This document shows, in pieces, positions 31,451 through 40,669 of a stretch of DNA of 64,000 nucleotides. Source of the stretch: Methylobacter sp. (GTDB lineage: Bacteria; Pseudomonadota; Gammaproteobacteria; Methylococcales; Methylomonadaceae); assembly GCA_026399025.1 (NCBI GenBank), contig JAPLRU010000118.1, forward strand, positions 56,491-120,490. The letters run 5' to 3'. Within the stretch, counting starts at the first letter, position 1; every line of letters begins with the position of its first letter. Position numbers and translations under genes: made by a program. The notes below the pieces were generated by a model. It was not told where the DNA came from. It saw only the letters and a list, made by a program, of their open reading frames with translations, and did not search any database.

Positions 31451-33043
31451 TTATTTTTTAGCCCGCTCATTCAGCACGACCACGGCATCATGCTTTTTGA
31501 TTTTTTCTTTGTCGTATAAATCGATGAGTTCAACGCTAATATTGTCGTCCGGCGCCGTCGCCAAAAAATCCTCGATAGTCTCCAAAATGTCATGATCGAT
31601 GAACTTGGCTTTGCTCGCATCAATGACGACAGTGCTGTTTTCCTCAATACGCAGGATAAATTTTCTAAGCAAAGCCTTATTCAGGAAAGAAACGTCTTTG
31701 TTAAAGGACAGCACATAATGCGCATCGTCCTGAACCAAACTAATCGCCGCGGAATAATTGGCTTTAATCACAAAAAACAGACCGAAACCTAAGCCAATCG
31801 CCATACCTTTTAATAAATCGGTCAGCAAAATGGCAAGCACGGTAATCACAAACGGCAGCAGTTGGCTCATGCCTTTTCGGTAAAACTCTATAAACAATGC
31901 GGGTTTCGCCAGTTTATAACCGGTATGCAGCAGAATGGCCGACAAGCAAGCCAACGGAATGTAGTTTAAAAAATGCGCGAAAAACATCACGCTTAGCAGC
32001 AAACACCAACCATGAATAAAACAGGACAGACTGGTTTGCCCGCCCGCGTTGATGTTGGCGGAACTGCGTACAATAACGGCGGTAATCGGCAAGCCGCCGA
32101 GCAGACCGCTGATAATATTGCCTACGCCTTGCGCCTTTAATTCCCGGTTGGTCGGGGCGAGCCGCTTCAAAGGGTCGAGTTTATCGGTCGCTTCAAGGCT
32201 TAATAGTGTTTCCAGACTGGCGATGATCGCCAGCGTCACCGCGATGATATAGACCTGCGGATTAGCCAGATAGCTGAAATCCGGGAGCATGAAGTTGTTG
32301 AAAAAATCGGAGGCTTGTTCCGAAACCGGCAATTTGACCAAATGTTTTTCGCTGACCGCCCAGGCCGGTGTAAATCGTGTAGTCAATAAGTTGTAGCCGA
32401 CGCCCCATATTACCGCGATTAACGGGCCGGGAATCAGTTTTAACAAGGGCTGTTTTTTAAACAGCGGCGTTTCCCAGATAATCAACAGTAACAATGCCAC
32501 CCCGCTGATAATCATAGCGCCCGGACTAACGCCGTTGAAGGCGTCGAACAACTCCATAAAGCTTGATTCGGCGGTTTCTCGCATATAGCTTTCATCGCCT
32601 TCATAGCTGGTGTCGTAGCCGGTCGCGTGGGGAATTTGCTTGATAATTAAAATCAAGCCGATCGCCGCCAACATGCCTTTAATCACCGCGGAAGGAAAAA
32701 AAGCGCCGATAATCCCCGCTCTCAAATAACCCAATGCGAGTTGCATAACGCCCGCCAGAACACCGGCAACCAGCAAGCCCTGAAAACTGCCGAGGGTTTC
32801 AATCGCGTTGAACACAATGACGGTCAGTCCCGCCGCCGGACCCGAAACGCTCAGTTGCGAGCCGCTTAACCAGGAGACTACCAAGCCGCCGACCAAGCCC
32901 GCAATCAGCCCGGAAAACAGCGGCGCGCCGGAGGCCAGCGCGATGCCCAGACACAACGGCAGGGCGACCAGGAACACCACGATGCCGGCCGGAAGGTCAT
33001 CTTTTAGATGACGGAAATAATATTGCGCGTGTTTATGTATCAT
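31451..33043 (-). CDS. SulP family anion (probable bicarbonate) transporter with STAS domain
   Basis: A 530-residue membrane transporter. The SulP N-terminal signature is DDLPAGIVVFLVALPLCLGIALASGAP, with further motifs GSQLSVSGPAAGLTVIV and FFPSAVIKGMLAAIGL. About 10-12 helices are followed by a C-terminal STAS domain (about residues 440-525, containing STVVIDASKAKFIDHDILETI). The next gene, 34 bp upstream, is a beta-carbonic anhydrase on the same strand. This pairing, known for bicarbonate-transporting SulP proteins, favours inorganic carbon over sulfate as substrate. No PhoB or CO2-responsive regulator site was recognised. Confidence 0.88.
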   Translation of the reverse strand: MIHKHAQYYFRHLKDDLPAGIVVFLVALPLCLGIALASGAPLFSGLIAGLVGGLVVSWLSGSQLSVSGPAAGLTVIVFNAIETLGSFQGLLVAGVLAGVMQLALGYLRAGIIGAFFPSAVIKGMLAAIGLILIIKQIPHATGYDTSYEGDESYMRETAESSFMELFDAFNGVSPGAMIISGVALLLLIIWETPLFKKQPLLKLIPGPLIAVIWGVGYNLLTTRFTPAWAVSEKHLVKLPVSEQASDFFNNFMLPDFSYLANPQVYIIAVTLAIIASLETLLSLEATDKLDPLKRLAPTNRELKAQGVGNIISGLLGGLPITAVIVRSSANINAGGQTSLSCFIHGWCLLLSVMFFAHFLNYIPLACLSAILLHTGYKLAKPALFIEFYRKGMSQLLPFVITVLAILLTDLLKGMAIGLGFGLFFVIKANYSAAISLVQDDAHYVLSFNKDVSFLNKALLRKFILRIEENSTVVIDASKAKFIDHDILETIEDFLATAPDDNISVELIDLYDKEKIKKHDAVVVLNERAKK

Positions 33044-33077
33044 GTTGATAAACCTTTAGTTTTAAAGCATCTTGCAG

Positions 33078-33800
33078 TCATACCCGTGACGCCATCGGGT
33101 GTTGATCCACGGCCTTAAGTGGTAACGGCGAAGTTTTATAGTCGTCCGCAAAAGTTTCACTCGCCAATATTAAGGTATCATCATAAAAGCTGACTTTGCC
33201 CGTTGCAATATCATGATTGGCGCCAATAATGCCAATCGCGCCGGTTTTAATCATGTCTTTTAAAATAGGGCTGCGTTCCATGATCGCATCCACTGTTCTT
33301 TTTATATTAATGACCGCCACTTTTTCCACAAACTCATCGTTGCTTGAATTGCGGTTCTCCAGCACGGTTTTTTCACCGTAAACCGCAGGCTGTATTTTGT
33401 TTAACAGCGCGGTCAGGTTGCCCATCTCCATACAGTCGCAAGCGCCTTTTATCGCACCGCAACGGGTATGGCCCAACACCACGATAATTTTAGCGCCGGC
33501 TATTTTGCAGCCGAACTCCATGCTGCCTAAAATATCTTCATTAATAATATTACCGGCAATACGAATACTGAACACATCGCCCAAGCCTTGATCAAAAACC
33601 AGTTCAACCGAGGTGCGGGAATCGATGCAGCTTAAAATAACCGCAAACGGATGCTGTCCGTCGGAGGTTTCATTTGCCTGTTGCAACAGGTTACGGTTTA
33701 CTTTAAGGTTGTTTATGAATCTTTTATTGCCCTCTTTAAGTAAGTCCAATGCCATTGCCGGCGTAATGGACGCTTGTATTTCTTTAGTTAACGTTTTCAT
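33078..33800 (-). CDS. Beta-class carbonic anhydrase
   Basis: A 240-residue zinc enzyme interconverting CO2 and bicarbonate. Zinc ligands of the beta class are visible: the Cys and Asp/Arg dyad in ILSCIDSRTS and the His-x2-Cys of LGHTRCGAIKGAC. RIAGNIINEDILGSMEFG and GIIGANHDIATGKVSF are typical. The ATG at 33800 (MKTLTKEIQASIT) has GGGGA a few bases upstream and is preferred over an ATG at 33842. It is transcribed before the SulP transporter gene, so the pair probably forms a bicarbonate uptake or pH-homeostasis unit. Confidence 0.92.
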   Translation of the reverse strand: MKTLTKEIQASITPAMALDLLKEGNKRFINNLKVNRNLLQQANETSDGQHPFAVILSCIDSRTSVELVFDQGLGDVFSIRIAGNIINEDILGSMEFGCKIAGAKIIVVLGHTRCGAIKGACDCMEMGNLTALLNKIQPAVYGEKTVLENRNSSNDEFVEKVAVINIKRTVDAIMERSPILKDMIKTGAIGIIGANHDIATGKVSFYDDTLILASETFADDYKTSPLPLKAVDQHPMASRV

Positions 33801-33913
33801 TTGTTTCCCCAATCTTGACCGCAGTTGTGAATTAAGCGGCATGCGCCGTTTATTCCGATGACCGTATCCTAGTCCTTTAACCTTTCAAAAACCTTTCGCA
33901 ACTTCCTGAGTCT

Positions 33914-34588
33914 ATGAACATTTTATTAATAGAAGACGACGCCGTTCTGGCTGACGGTTTGATACATACCTTAAGCGGCAGCGGTTATTCGGTGACCTCA
34001 GCCACCAACGGCGCTTATGCGGAACAGTTGCTGCCGGCGCAAGATTTCGATTTGATCATACTGGATTTAGGCTTGCCGGATATGGACGGCCTGGAGTTAC
34101 TGCGCAAACTGCGCAGCCGCAAAATCCCGTTGCCGATTTTAATCTTGACCGCGCGCGACGGCGTCAACGACAGGATCAACGGCATTCAACAAGGCGCGGA
34201 CGACTATATGACCAAGCCCTTTGAGCTGCGCGAACTGGAAGCCCGCGTTCATGCGCTGATTCGGCGTTGTTACGGCGGCTTCAGCAACGATATTGTGATC
34301 GGCCGTTTGGCGCTGGACACCCATAATCATCAAATTTCGGTAGACGGACGGACCGTCAACCTGTCGGCGCGGGAATACGGTGTATTGGAAATCCTGCTGA
34401 TTCAGGCCGGAAAAGTCGTCAGCAAGGACCGTATTGCGCAACGCTTGGCCGCGGACGGCGACGCGCTGACCGATAATGCGGTGGAAATTTACGTGCATCG
34501 CTTACGCAAACGCATCGAACCCTATGGCGCGGTGATCAGAACGGTGCGCGGGCTCGGTTACTTGCTGGAGCGCTCTACCGATGACTAA
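33914..34588 (+). CDS. OmpR-family response regulator
   Basis: A 224-residue DNA-binding regulator. The receiver domain (about 1-118) has the acidic pair Glu7-Asp8-Asp9, the phosphorylation site Asp51 (LIILDLGLPDMDG) and Lys in MTKPFEL. The winged-helix output domain carries LSAREYGVLEILLIQAG and VEIYVHRLRKRIE. The sequence type resembles QseB/TctD regulators. It overlaps the sensor kinase gene by 8 bp and diverges from the carbonic anhydrase gene, leaving open control of that gene. The target genes are not evident. Confidence 0.92.
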   Translation: MNILLIEDDAVLADGLIHTLSGSGYSVTSATNGAYAEQLLPAQDFDLIILDLGLPDMDGLELLRKLRSRKIPLPILILTARDGVNDRINGIQQGADDYMTKPFELRELEARVHALIRRCYGGFSNDIVIGRLALDTHNHQISVDGRTVNLSAREYGVLEILLIQAGKVVSKDRIAQRLAADGDALTDNAVEIYVHRLRKRIEPYGAVIRTVRGLGYLLERSTDD

Positions 34589-35951
34589 AAAACGCAGCCT
34601 TAAAACTCAAATTCTGCTGCGCCTGGCGGTTCCGCTGATTTTTTTTATCGGCGTCGAGTCGGTGCTGTCTTATTTTGTCACCTTGCATCATGTTGACGTC
34701 GCTTACGATCGCTGGCTGCTGGATTCCGCGCGCTCCTTAACCCAAGAAATCAAAGTGCGCAAAGGCAAGGTATTTGTCGAATTGCCGCCCGCCGCGCTGG
34801 AGATTTTCAAATGGGACGAATCGGATAAAACTTATTTTAAAATCATCTCGGCGGAAAAAGGCCTGATAGCGGGCGATAAATTCGTTCCCGAGCCTTTTAA
34901 CGCGGAAACCGACTGGACCCGGCCGGTTTATTTCGATGATCAGATGTACGGCGAGCCGGTTCGGGTGGTTTCCATGCTGATAACCCCGGAAAACACCTCG
35001 GAACAGGTATTCGTCCATGTTGCGGAAACCTTAAATAAACGGCGCAGCATGATGACGGATATTTTACTTGCCGATCTTGTGCCGCAAATGGTGCTGGTTT
35101 TACTGGCCGGCGTTTATCTGGTCATCGGCGTCAAGCGCGGCTTGCAACCCTTGCATGTATTGGCCGATGAAATTGCGCAACGCTCGTCGCGCGATTTGCG
35201 GCCCATTCCCGAGCAGCATATTTTCTTGGAAGTACGCGCGCTGACCGATACCATCAATGATCTACTGGAACGTTTGGCCTTAGCCATCGCGACCCAGCAA
35301 CGCTTTATTGCCAACGCCGCCCATCAATTACGGACCCCACTGGCGGGTTTGAAGCTGCAAGTCGAACGCGCCCGGCGCGAGCAGGATGTGTCCGCGATGA
35401 AACCCGCCCTGCTGCACATCCAAGGTTGCGCCGACCGCATGTCGCATCTAACCACTCAGCTCTTAATGCTGGCCCGCTCGGAACCTGTCAATGGCGATTA
35501 TGACTTGCGACCGGTGGATTTATGCAAACTCGCTAAAGAAACCTGCATGGACTGGGTGCCTAAAGCGTTACAGCGGCGGATGGAACTTAGCTTTGAAACT
35601 AAGGTTCAGTCGCTGCCGGTGCGCGGCGATGAAATTTTATTGCGGGAATTGCTGGCGAATGTGTTGGATAACGCCATTTGCTATGGTCGCGACAACGGCA
35701 ATATTATCGTTAAAGTCGAACGTTTTCCGTCGCCTCGGTTGAGTATCGAAGACGACGGCGCCGGCATACCCGAAGTTGAAATGGACAAGGTGTTCGAGCG
35801 CTTTTACCGCATCCCCGGCAGCCCCGGCGACGGTTGCGGATTGGGCTTGGCTATCGTCAAGGAAATCGCCGATTTGCATCAAGCCAAGCTTCAGTTAAGC
35901 CGCGTCAATGAGGCGGGCGGCACTCGCGTTGATCTGATCTTTAAGCAATAA
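34581..35951 (+). CDS. Sensor histidine kinase (TctE/QseC-like)
   Basis: A 456-residue inner-membrane kinase partner of the preceding regulator. A first membrane helix (LRLAVPLIFFIGVESVLSYFV) and a second near residues 160-185 bracket a periplasmic 2CSK_N-like sensor domain. The phosphoacceptor is His248 in NAAHQLRTPLAGLKLQVERA. ATP-binding motifs follow: the N box (LANVLDNAICYG), G1 (SIEDDGAGIP) and G2 (GDGCGLGLAIVKEIA). The TctE-type sensor domain often responds to tricarboxylates or other small ligands, but the ligand here is unknown. Confidence 0.92.
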   Translation: MTKKRSLKTQILLRLAVPLIFFIGVESVLSYFVTLHHVDVAYDRWLLDSARSLTQEIKVRKGKVFVELPPAALEIFKWDESDKTYFKIISAEKGLIAGDKFVPEPFNAETDWTRPVYFDDQMYGEPVRVVSMLITPENTSEQVFVHVAETLNKRRSMMTDILLADLVPQMVLVLLAGVYLVIGVKRGLQPLHVLADEIAQRSSRDLRPIPEQHIFLEVRALTDTINDLLERLALAIATQQRFIANAAHQLRTPLAGLKLQVERARREQDVSAMKPALLHIQGCADRMSHLTTQLLMLARSEPVNGDYDLRPVDLCKLAKETCMDWVPKALQRRMELSFETKVQSLPVRGDEILLRELLANVLDNAICYGRDNGNIIVKVERFPSPRLSIEDDGAGIPEVEMDKVFERFYRIPGSPGDGCGLGLAIVKEIADLHQAKLQLSRVNEAGGTRVDLIFKQ

Positions 35952-36131
35952 GCCGGTTGGCTTTATCCTCCGGGCAATGGGGGCCGTTGAAAAACAATAG
36001 ATCACCGTAATTCAGTCGACCGCACTTTTTGTTGCTAAAAAAATACAAACAAGCTATTGATTTTTTATTAAAAGCCACAACAAAGAATCAGATTTTTTGT
36101 AAATAGGCAACGAAATTGCCGATGTGTTGCG

Positions 36132-36171
36132 TTGTCATAAAACTGTAATAAATTTGTCATTAAGCTGTCAT
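36132..36171 (+). promoter_or_regulatory. Tandem Pho box (PhoB binding sites) before the porin
   Basis: Four 7-mers lie at exact 11-bp steps: TTGTCAT (36132), CTGTAAT (36143), TTGTCAT (36154) and CTGTCAT (36165), each separated by four A/T-rich bases. This is the PhoB direct-repeat pattern in two adjacent boxes. A -10-like TATTCT (36182-36187) follows the last box by 10 bp, as at PhoB-activated promoters lacking a -35. The porin starts at 36224. Confidence 0.88.
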
Positions 36172-36223
36172 CTTGCTTCCATATTCTTGCTCAAACTTTT
36201 TGATAACAACCAAGAGCTAGAAC

Positions 36224-37867
36224 ATGAAAATATCTAAACTGACATTGGCAATCGCTACCGTTTTAGGTGCGAGCGCGACTTCCGGCGCTTTTGCGATGGA
36301 TCTTTACGTTGATACCAAAACTAAGCAGATTTATGCCGAGCCGGGTCGCGGCCGCGAGCTTATGGGGTCATTCGAAAGAGTTCAGGATGCTCCTGCAAAA
36401 GCAGCAGAAAAATCAGACAAAGCCGAAATTGCGGCTATTCGCGAAGACTTGGCCTTAAAAAATAATGAAATTAAAGCGTTGCAGGAACATGCCGCAGAAG
36501 CCTCAAGCCCTGAATCGGTTCATGTTAAGCTTGATGACGGTATACATTTTGCGACTAAAAACGGCAATTTTACCGCGGGCATAAACGGACGTTTGCAAGT
36601 GGATTCACAGAGCAACGTTAACCAGCAATTCGCCAGCCCCTATTTGGCCGGAACAGCGCCGACATTGCCTTCAGAATTAAACGACGGCGCAACTCTTCGC
36701 CGCGCTCGTTTAGGTATTGAAGGCACCTTTTTCAAAAATACCGGCTATAAGTTCGAGTATGATTTCGCTAGAGGCAATGGTACGACAGCCAGCGGAATTA
36801 CCGATGCTTACGTGAGTCATAATTTTTCCAAACCGTTCCAGGTTAAGTTTGGTGCGTTTAAAGAACCGTTCAGTTTAGAAGAAGCAACCAGTAACCGATA
36901 CATCACGTTCATTGAACGTAACATGGCAACCAACACCTTCGTCGACAACTTGAATACTTATAAAGTCGGGGCCGGCGCCAGCTACTCTGCCGAGCGCTGG
37001 CAAGCCGCCACTTCATTACAAACCGAAGGCGTCGGCGCTTACAGCAATGCCTATGGCACAGGCGCAAGCGCAAGCGCAACTAATGCTCAAGGTGGCGTCA
37101 ATCGTAATGGCGGCGGTGGCGATACCAGTTGGGAAGTCAATGCTCGGGTGACGGGTATGCCGTGGATGGAAAGTAAAACAAAGTTCCTGCATGTAGGTAC
37201 TTCGGGGTCATACATCAACATCAACAACAATTACAACTCTCTAGGTGGGTTTAACAATGGCGGCATTATTTTCGCCAACGGTATTGGCAACAACGTAGAC
37301 CGAAGCGCTATATTAAATACCGGCAATTTAACTCAAGGCGCCAAGAACGCCGCCGGTACATTTCAAGCAAATCACCTTACCCGATACGGCGCGGAATCCG
37401 CTCTGGTTTATGGGCCGTTTTCAGCGCAAGGCGAATATATTGCAACGAATGTTTCAGGTACCGGCTACGGGAATGGAGCGACTTTGGACGGTTACTACGG
37501 TTATATGACTTATTTTTTGACCGGCGAATCGCGTGCTTATAAGTCTAAAACCGGCGCTTGGGATCGTATCAAACCCAGTCGTAACTTTGATATGAAGGGC
37601 GGATGGGGCGCGTGGGAAATTGCCACAGGTTTTGATGCTATTAATCTGAATGACGGCCCCGTTAAAGGTGGAAGAGCCAAAACCGCCAAACTGGGCATTA
37701 ACTGGTATCCTAATTCGCATGTTCGCGTCATGGCTAACTATGTTCATGCTTTGGATATTAATACCAGTGCAAACCAAAGTGTCATTGGCGCTGCGGAAAA
37801 TACTAGCCGAGCCTTTAATAAGGCCGATTTGGACATAATCGAAACACGTGTTCAACTCGATTGGTAA
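36224..37867 (+). CDS. Phosphate-selective porin (OprO/OprP family)
   Basis: A 547-residue outer-membrane beta barrel. Residues 1-24 form a signal peptide (MKISKLTLAIATVLGASATS, ending GAFA), and a short coiled-coil segment lies at about 44-75 (KAEIAAIREDLALKNNEIKALQ). The porin domain starts near FTAGINGRLQVDSQ, contains LRRARLGIEGTFFKNTGYKFEYDF and VKFGAFKEPFSLEEATSN, and ends in the barrel-type TRVQLDW. The family forms anion or phosphate-selective trimers. The tandem Pho box upstream agrees with induction under phosphate starvation. Phosphate specificity is inferred. Confidence 0.9.
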   Translation: MKISKLTLAIATVLGASATSGAFAMDLYVDTKTKQIYAEPGRGRELMGSFERVQDAPAKAAEKSDKAEIAAIREDLALKNNEIKALQEHAAEASSPESVHVKLDDGIHFATKNGNFTAGINGRLQVDSQSNVNQQFASPYLAGTAPTLPSELNDGATLRRARLGIEGTFFKNTGYKFEYDFARGNGTTASGITDAYVSHNFSKPFQVKFGAFKEPFSLEEATSNRYITFIERNMATNTFVDNLNTYKVGAGASYSAERWQAATSLQTEGVGAYSNAYGTGASASATNAQGGVNRNGGGGDTSWEVNARVTGMPWMESKTKFLHVGTSGSYININNNYNSLGGFNNGGIIFANGIGNNVDRSAILNTGNLTQGAKNAAGTFQANHLTRYGAESALVYGPFSAQGEYIATNVSGTGYGNGATLDGYYGYMTYFLTGESRAYKSKTGAWDRIKPSRNFDMKGGWGAWEIATGFDAINLNDGPVKGGRAKTAKLGINWYPNSHVRVMANYVHALDINTSANQSVIGAAENTSRAFNKADLDIIETRVQLDW

Positions 37868-37931
37868 AAAGCACATAAAGTTCGCCGACTTAAAACCAAG
37901 CTGACAAACCTAAAAGTCGGCAATAGCCAAT

Positions 37932-37967
37932 AAAAAGCCGCGCCGGAAAATTCAGCGCGGCTTTTTT
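37932..37967 (+). terminator. Intrinsic terminator after the porin gene
   Basis: Arms AAAAAGCCGCGC (37932-37943) and GCGCGGCTTTTT (37955-37966) are followed by more T. A looser repeat (GCCGACTT / AAGTCGGC) precedes it. It sits between the porin and the convergent moaE gene and is A/T-flanked on both sides, so it probably works in both directions. Confidence 0.85.
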
Positions 37968-38033
37968 ATGCGGAAAATTAATACTGAACGGAAATTTTCA
38001 AGAAGTTACTCACGGATTCTAAGCTTGCCGGAA

Positions 38034-38477
38034 TTAATAGCCGCCAGTGTTTTTTACCAGCCAACGCTCGGCTTCGGATTTTAACAACTCTTTTTTCCAG
38101 AACGGCGCTCTCGACTTTAACGCTTCCATGATATATCGGCTCGCGTCAAACGCAGCGGCGCGGTGCGCGGTCCAGACCGCCACCAGTACAATCGGCTCAT
38201 TGGGCAGAATGTCACCGACCCGGTGCATGACTAAGGCGTCGATAACCGGCCAGTGTTGAAAGGCTTTGGCAACGATTTTTTCCAACTGTTTTTCGGTCAT
38301 GCCGGGATAGTGTTCCAAGGTCATCCCTTTAACATCGTCGCCTTCATTGAAATCGCGCATGGTACCGATAAAAATGCTTGTTGCGCCGAATTTACCGCTC
38401 ATGTCTTGTGCGGATTGTTGATATGCCTGAAGTGCCTGCCAAGGATCGAAAACTTCGGGGCAAATTGTTATTTGCAT
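38034..38477 (-). CDS. moaE: Molybdopterin synthase catalytic subunit
   Basis: A 147-residue enzyme that transfers sulfur from the MoaD C-terminus to cyclic pyranopterin monophosphate, making molybdopterin. Conserved parts are FIGTMRDFNEGDDVKGMTLEHYPGM, HRVGDILPNEPIVLVAVWTAHRAAAFDA and the catalytic lysines of APFWKKELL. I chose the ATG at 38477, two bases after the moaD stop (TGA-CC-ATG), since a TTG at 38483 is less likely. It forms an operon with moaD. Confidence 0.93.
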   Translation of the reverse strand: MQITICPEVFDPWQALQAYQQSAQDMSGKFGATSIFIGTMRDFNEGDDVKGMTLEHYPGMTEKQLEKIVAKAFQHWPVIDALVMHRVGDILPNEPIVLVAVWTAHRAAAFDASRYIMEALKSRAPFWKKELLKSEAERWLVKNTGGY

Positions 38478-38479
38478 GG

Positions 38480-38713
38480 TCAACCCCCGGTCACCGGCGG
38501 AAAAAATGCCACTTCATCGCCGTCCTTAACGGCGCTGTTCAAGTCGACATAGTCCATGTTCACCGCCGCCAAGCAATTATTCGGCAATGCTTTATTCGGA
38601 TTGGCGCACCGCCATACGTCGCCCACCGTAGCCAAATCGACACAATCCAGCCGGTCTTCCGAACGGCCGATGCTTTCTTTCAAGCCGGCAAAATAGCGTA
38701 CTTTAATTGACAT
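38480..38713 (-). CDS. moaD: Molybdopterin synthase sulfur carrier subunit
   Basis: A 77-residue ubiquitin-fold protein ending VAFFPPVTGG. Its C-terminal Gly-Gly is adenylated and converted to a thiocarboxylate that supplies sulfur to MoaE. The ATG at 38713 (MSIKVRYFAGLKE) aligns best with known MoaD starts; an ATG at 38719 adds two residues. It is translated just ahead of moaE and diverges from moaC across about 130 bp. Confidence 0.9.
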   Translation of the reverse strand: MSIKVRYFAGLKESIGRSEDRLDCVDLATVGDVWRCANPNKALPNNCLAAVNMDYVDLNSAVKDGDEVAFFPPVTGG

Positions 38714-38803
38714 AATCATTCACTCAGTGACAAAAATAAAACCGCCGCAAGCTGCATATAGCGGCGACTGCCTGCCTTTTTAGTTTTCTTAAGCCGCAGT
38801 TGT

Positions 38804-38809
38804 TATAAT
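38804..38809 (+). promoter_or_regulatory. -10 element, probable moaC promoter
   Basis: A perfect TATAAT lies 36 bp before the moaC ATG. A -35 at 17-bp spacing (TAGTTT) is poor. No sequence clearly matching a molybdenum-cofactor riboswitch was recognised in the 130-bp divergent region; it contains a CGCCGC/GCGGCG hairpin (38743-38766) on the moaD side. Confidence 0.4.
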
Positions 38810-38845
38810 AAAACGCCTGCCCCTTGACCGATGATTTTACCGAAA

Positions 38846-39331
38846 ATGACTGCATTAACCCACTTTAATCAATCCGGCGAAGCCCATATGGTTGATGTCG
38901 GCGACAAAGCGATAACCCAGCGCACGGCTGTCACTGAAGGCTACATCGAAATGCAGGCGTCTACGCTTAAATTGATCATAGATGGCGGACACCAAAAAGG
39001 CGACGTACTGGGCATAGCAAGAATAGCCGGCATCATGGCCAGCAAAAAAACGGCGGAACTGATTCCTCTTTGCCATCCGTTGCCGCTGACGCACGTAGAA
39101 ATCCAGCTGAACGCGGAAGTCGAGCGCAATCGGATACGCTGCCAAACCACGGTAAAAACCAACGGCCAAACCGGCGTGGAAATGGAAGCGTTAAATGCGA
39201 CGCAGATTGCCTTACTCACGATTTACGATATGTGCAAAGCCGTCGATAGAGGCATGGTTATCCAGTCAGTCCGATTGCTGGAAAAAGAAGGCGGCAAATC
39301 GGGGCATTGGCAACACAATGCGGCAAGTTGA
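38846..39331 (+). CDS. moaC: Cyclic pyranopterin monophosphate synthase
   Basis: A 161-residue enzyme catalysing the second half of the first molybdenum-cofactor step, after MoaA. The ATG at 38846 gives [22 protein letters not shown], which lines up with E. coli MoaC and the same total length; an ATG at 38831 is less likely. Conserved segments include [34 protein letters not shown] and MCKAVDRGM (the catalytic Lys and Asp region). moaA is not in the window. Confidence 0.95.
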   Translation: MTALTHFNQSGEAHMVDVGDKAITQRTAVTEGYIEMQASTLKLIIDGGHQKGDVLGIARIAGIMASKKTAELIPLCHPLPLTHVEIQLNAEVERNRIRCQTTVKTNGQTGVEMEALNATQIALLTIYDMCKAVDRGMVIQSVRLLEKEGGKSGHWQHNAAS

Positions 39332-39458
39332 TTCAACAATTGACATATAACTCTCTTATTATTTTGCCGCGTAACTCAAGCCATTCCATTAAACTTATAT
39401 TTTCAACGATGTGCCTACCGACGGTGTGGCGCTATTTAGAATAACAACAGAGATAATT

Positions 39459-40499
39459 ATGCCGATTACATTAAAAGAACTTGCCGATTTTTGCGGTGCG
39501 CGGATTGAAGGCGGCGATCTATCCGCGACCATTCATTCAGCGGCAGAGATTACATCCGCACATCAGGGTCAAGTCACGCAGCTGACCAACAGCCGCTATA
39601 CTCGGTATATCAAGGATTCGACAGCTTCCGCCTGTTTTATTGCGGAAGGTTTCGGTGTGGAGCGCATCCCTGAAAGCATGTCGCTGTTAGTCTGCGCCGA
39701 CCCGGAGATCGGCTTTATCAAAGCGGTCGAGTTACTGCATCCCGCCAGAGTTTATACCCGGCATATTGCGCCGCAGGCAGTGCTTGAAGCCAATGTGGTG
39801 CTGGGCGATGAGCTGTATATCGGGCCTTATGCGGTCATCGGCGAAAACTCAAGCATAGGCGATCACAGCAAAATACATGCAGGCGCGTATCTCGGCAGCA
39901 ATGTAAAAATAGGCAAAAACTGCCATATCTACCCTTATGCGGTTATTTATGACGGCGTGGTCGTAGGCGACAATGTGATTATTCATTCGGGAGCCATCAT
40001 CGGAGCCGACGGTTTCGGTTACAAATTCAGGAATGGCGGCCATGTGAAAGTTCCTCAAGTCGGCAATGTGGTGATTGAAGACAATGTCGAAATCGGTGCC
40101 AATACCTGTATAGACCGGGGCGCATTGGGCAGCACCTTAATAGGAGCCGGCAGCAAAATCGATAATCTGGTGCAGATCGGACACAACAACAAGGTCGGCA
40201 AAAACGTCATTATGTGCGGTTTAACCGGTGTGTCCGGTTCTTGCACGATTGAAGATTATGCGATTTTGGCCGGAAGTTCGGGGATTGCCGATCATGTAAC
40301 GATCGGTCGCGGTGCCGTAGTCATGGCGCGCTCCGGGGTCGCGGGCGATGTCGAAGCGGGAGCGCACGTTTTCGGCAGTCCGGCTAAAGATAAGAAAACG
40401 GCTTATAAGGAACAAATTGCGCTCAGCAAATTGCCTGAACTATTGAAGAAAGTAAAAATGCTGGAAGAAAAAATCCAGGCGCTGGAGCAAGATACTTAA
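39459..40499 (+). CDS. lpxD: UDP-3-O-(3-hydroxymyristoyl)glucosamine N-acyltransferase
   Basis: A 346-residue lipid A enzyme. The N-terminal uridine-binding domain starts [21 protein letters not shown] left-handed beta helix of hexapeptide repeats ([19 protein letters not shown] onward) follows, with the catalytic histidine region [12 protein letters not shown] and [20 protein letters not shown]. The C-terminal helix is [21 protein letters not shown]. The ATG at 39459 has AGAGA upstream; an ATG at 39411 is unlikely. Unusually, it is not beside bamA, skp, fabZ and lpxA, so it may be a second or relocated copy. Confidence 0.93.
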   Translation: MPITLKELADFCGARIEGGDLSATIHSAAEITSAHQGQVTQLTNSRYTRYIKDSTASACFIAEGFGVERIPESMSLLVCADPEIGFIKAVELLHPARVYTRHIAPQAVLEANVVLGDELYIGPYAVIGENSSIGDHSKIHAGAYLGSNVKIGKNCHIYPYAVIYDGVVVGDNVIIHSGAIIGADGFGYKFRNGGHVKVPQVGNVVIEDNVEIGANTCIDRGALGSTLIGAGSKIDNLVQIGHNNKVGKNVIMCGLTGVSGSCTIEDYAILAGSSGIADHVTIGRGAVVMARSGVAGDVEAGAHVFGSPAKDKKTAYKEQIALSKLPELLKKVKMLEEKIQALEQDT

Positions 40500-40579
40500 T
40501 TGGCGGCGCACAGCTGTTTTCAGCGGCTTTACTCCCGGATAAATGGCATATTCTTACATTTACCCGGCTGTATTTTATT

Positions 40580-40634
40580 CACCACGAAGGCTACTGTCCT
40601 TCGTGTCTTCGTGCTGGGATTTTAAGTTTTTAAC
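40580..40634. repeat. Dispersed CACCACGAAG repeat, copy B
   Basis: CACCACGAAGG, then CCTTCGTG and TCTTCGTG, followed by ATTTTAAGTTTTTAACC, between the convergent lpxD and regA genes. It shares the core and A/T-rich tail with the copies at 19018 and 50661 but is more diverged. Confidence 0.6.
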
Positions 40635-40669
40635 CAAACTCTATTCTAAAAGCCGACATCGGTTGCGCC

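Noticed and set aside
33914..35951. Two-component system as PhoB/PhoR, given the Pho box downstream
   Set aside because: The kinase has a TctE/QseC-like periplasmic domain and lacks PhoR-type PAS features; the regulator is also closer to QseB/TctD.
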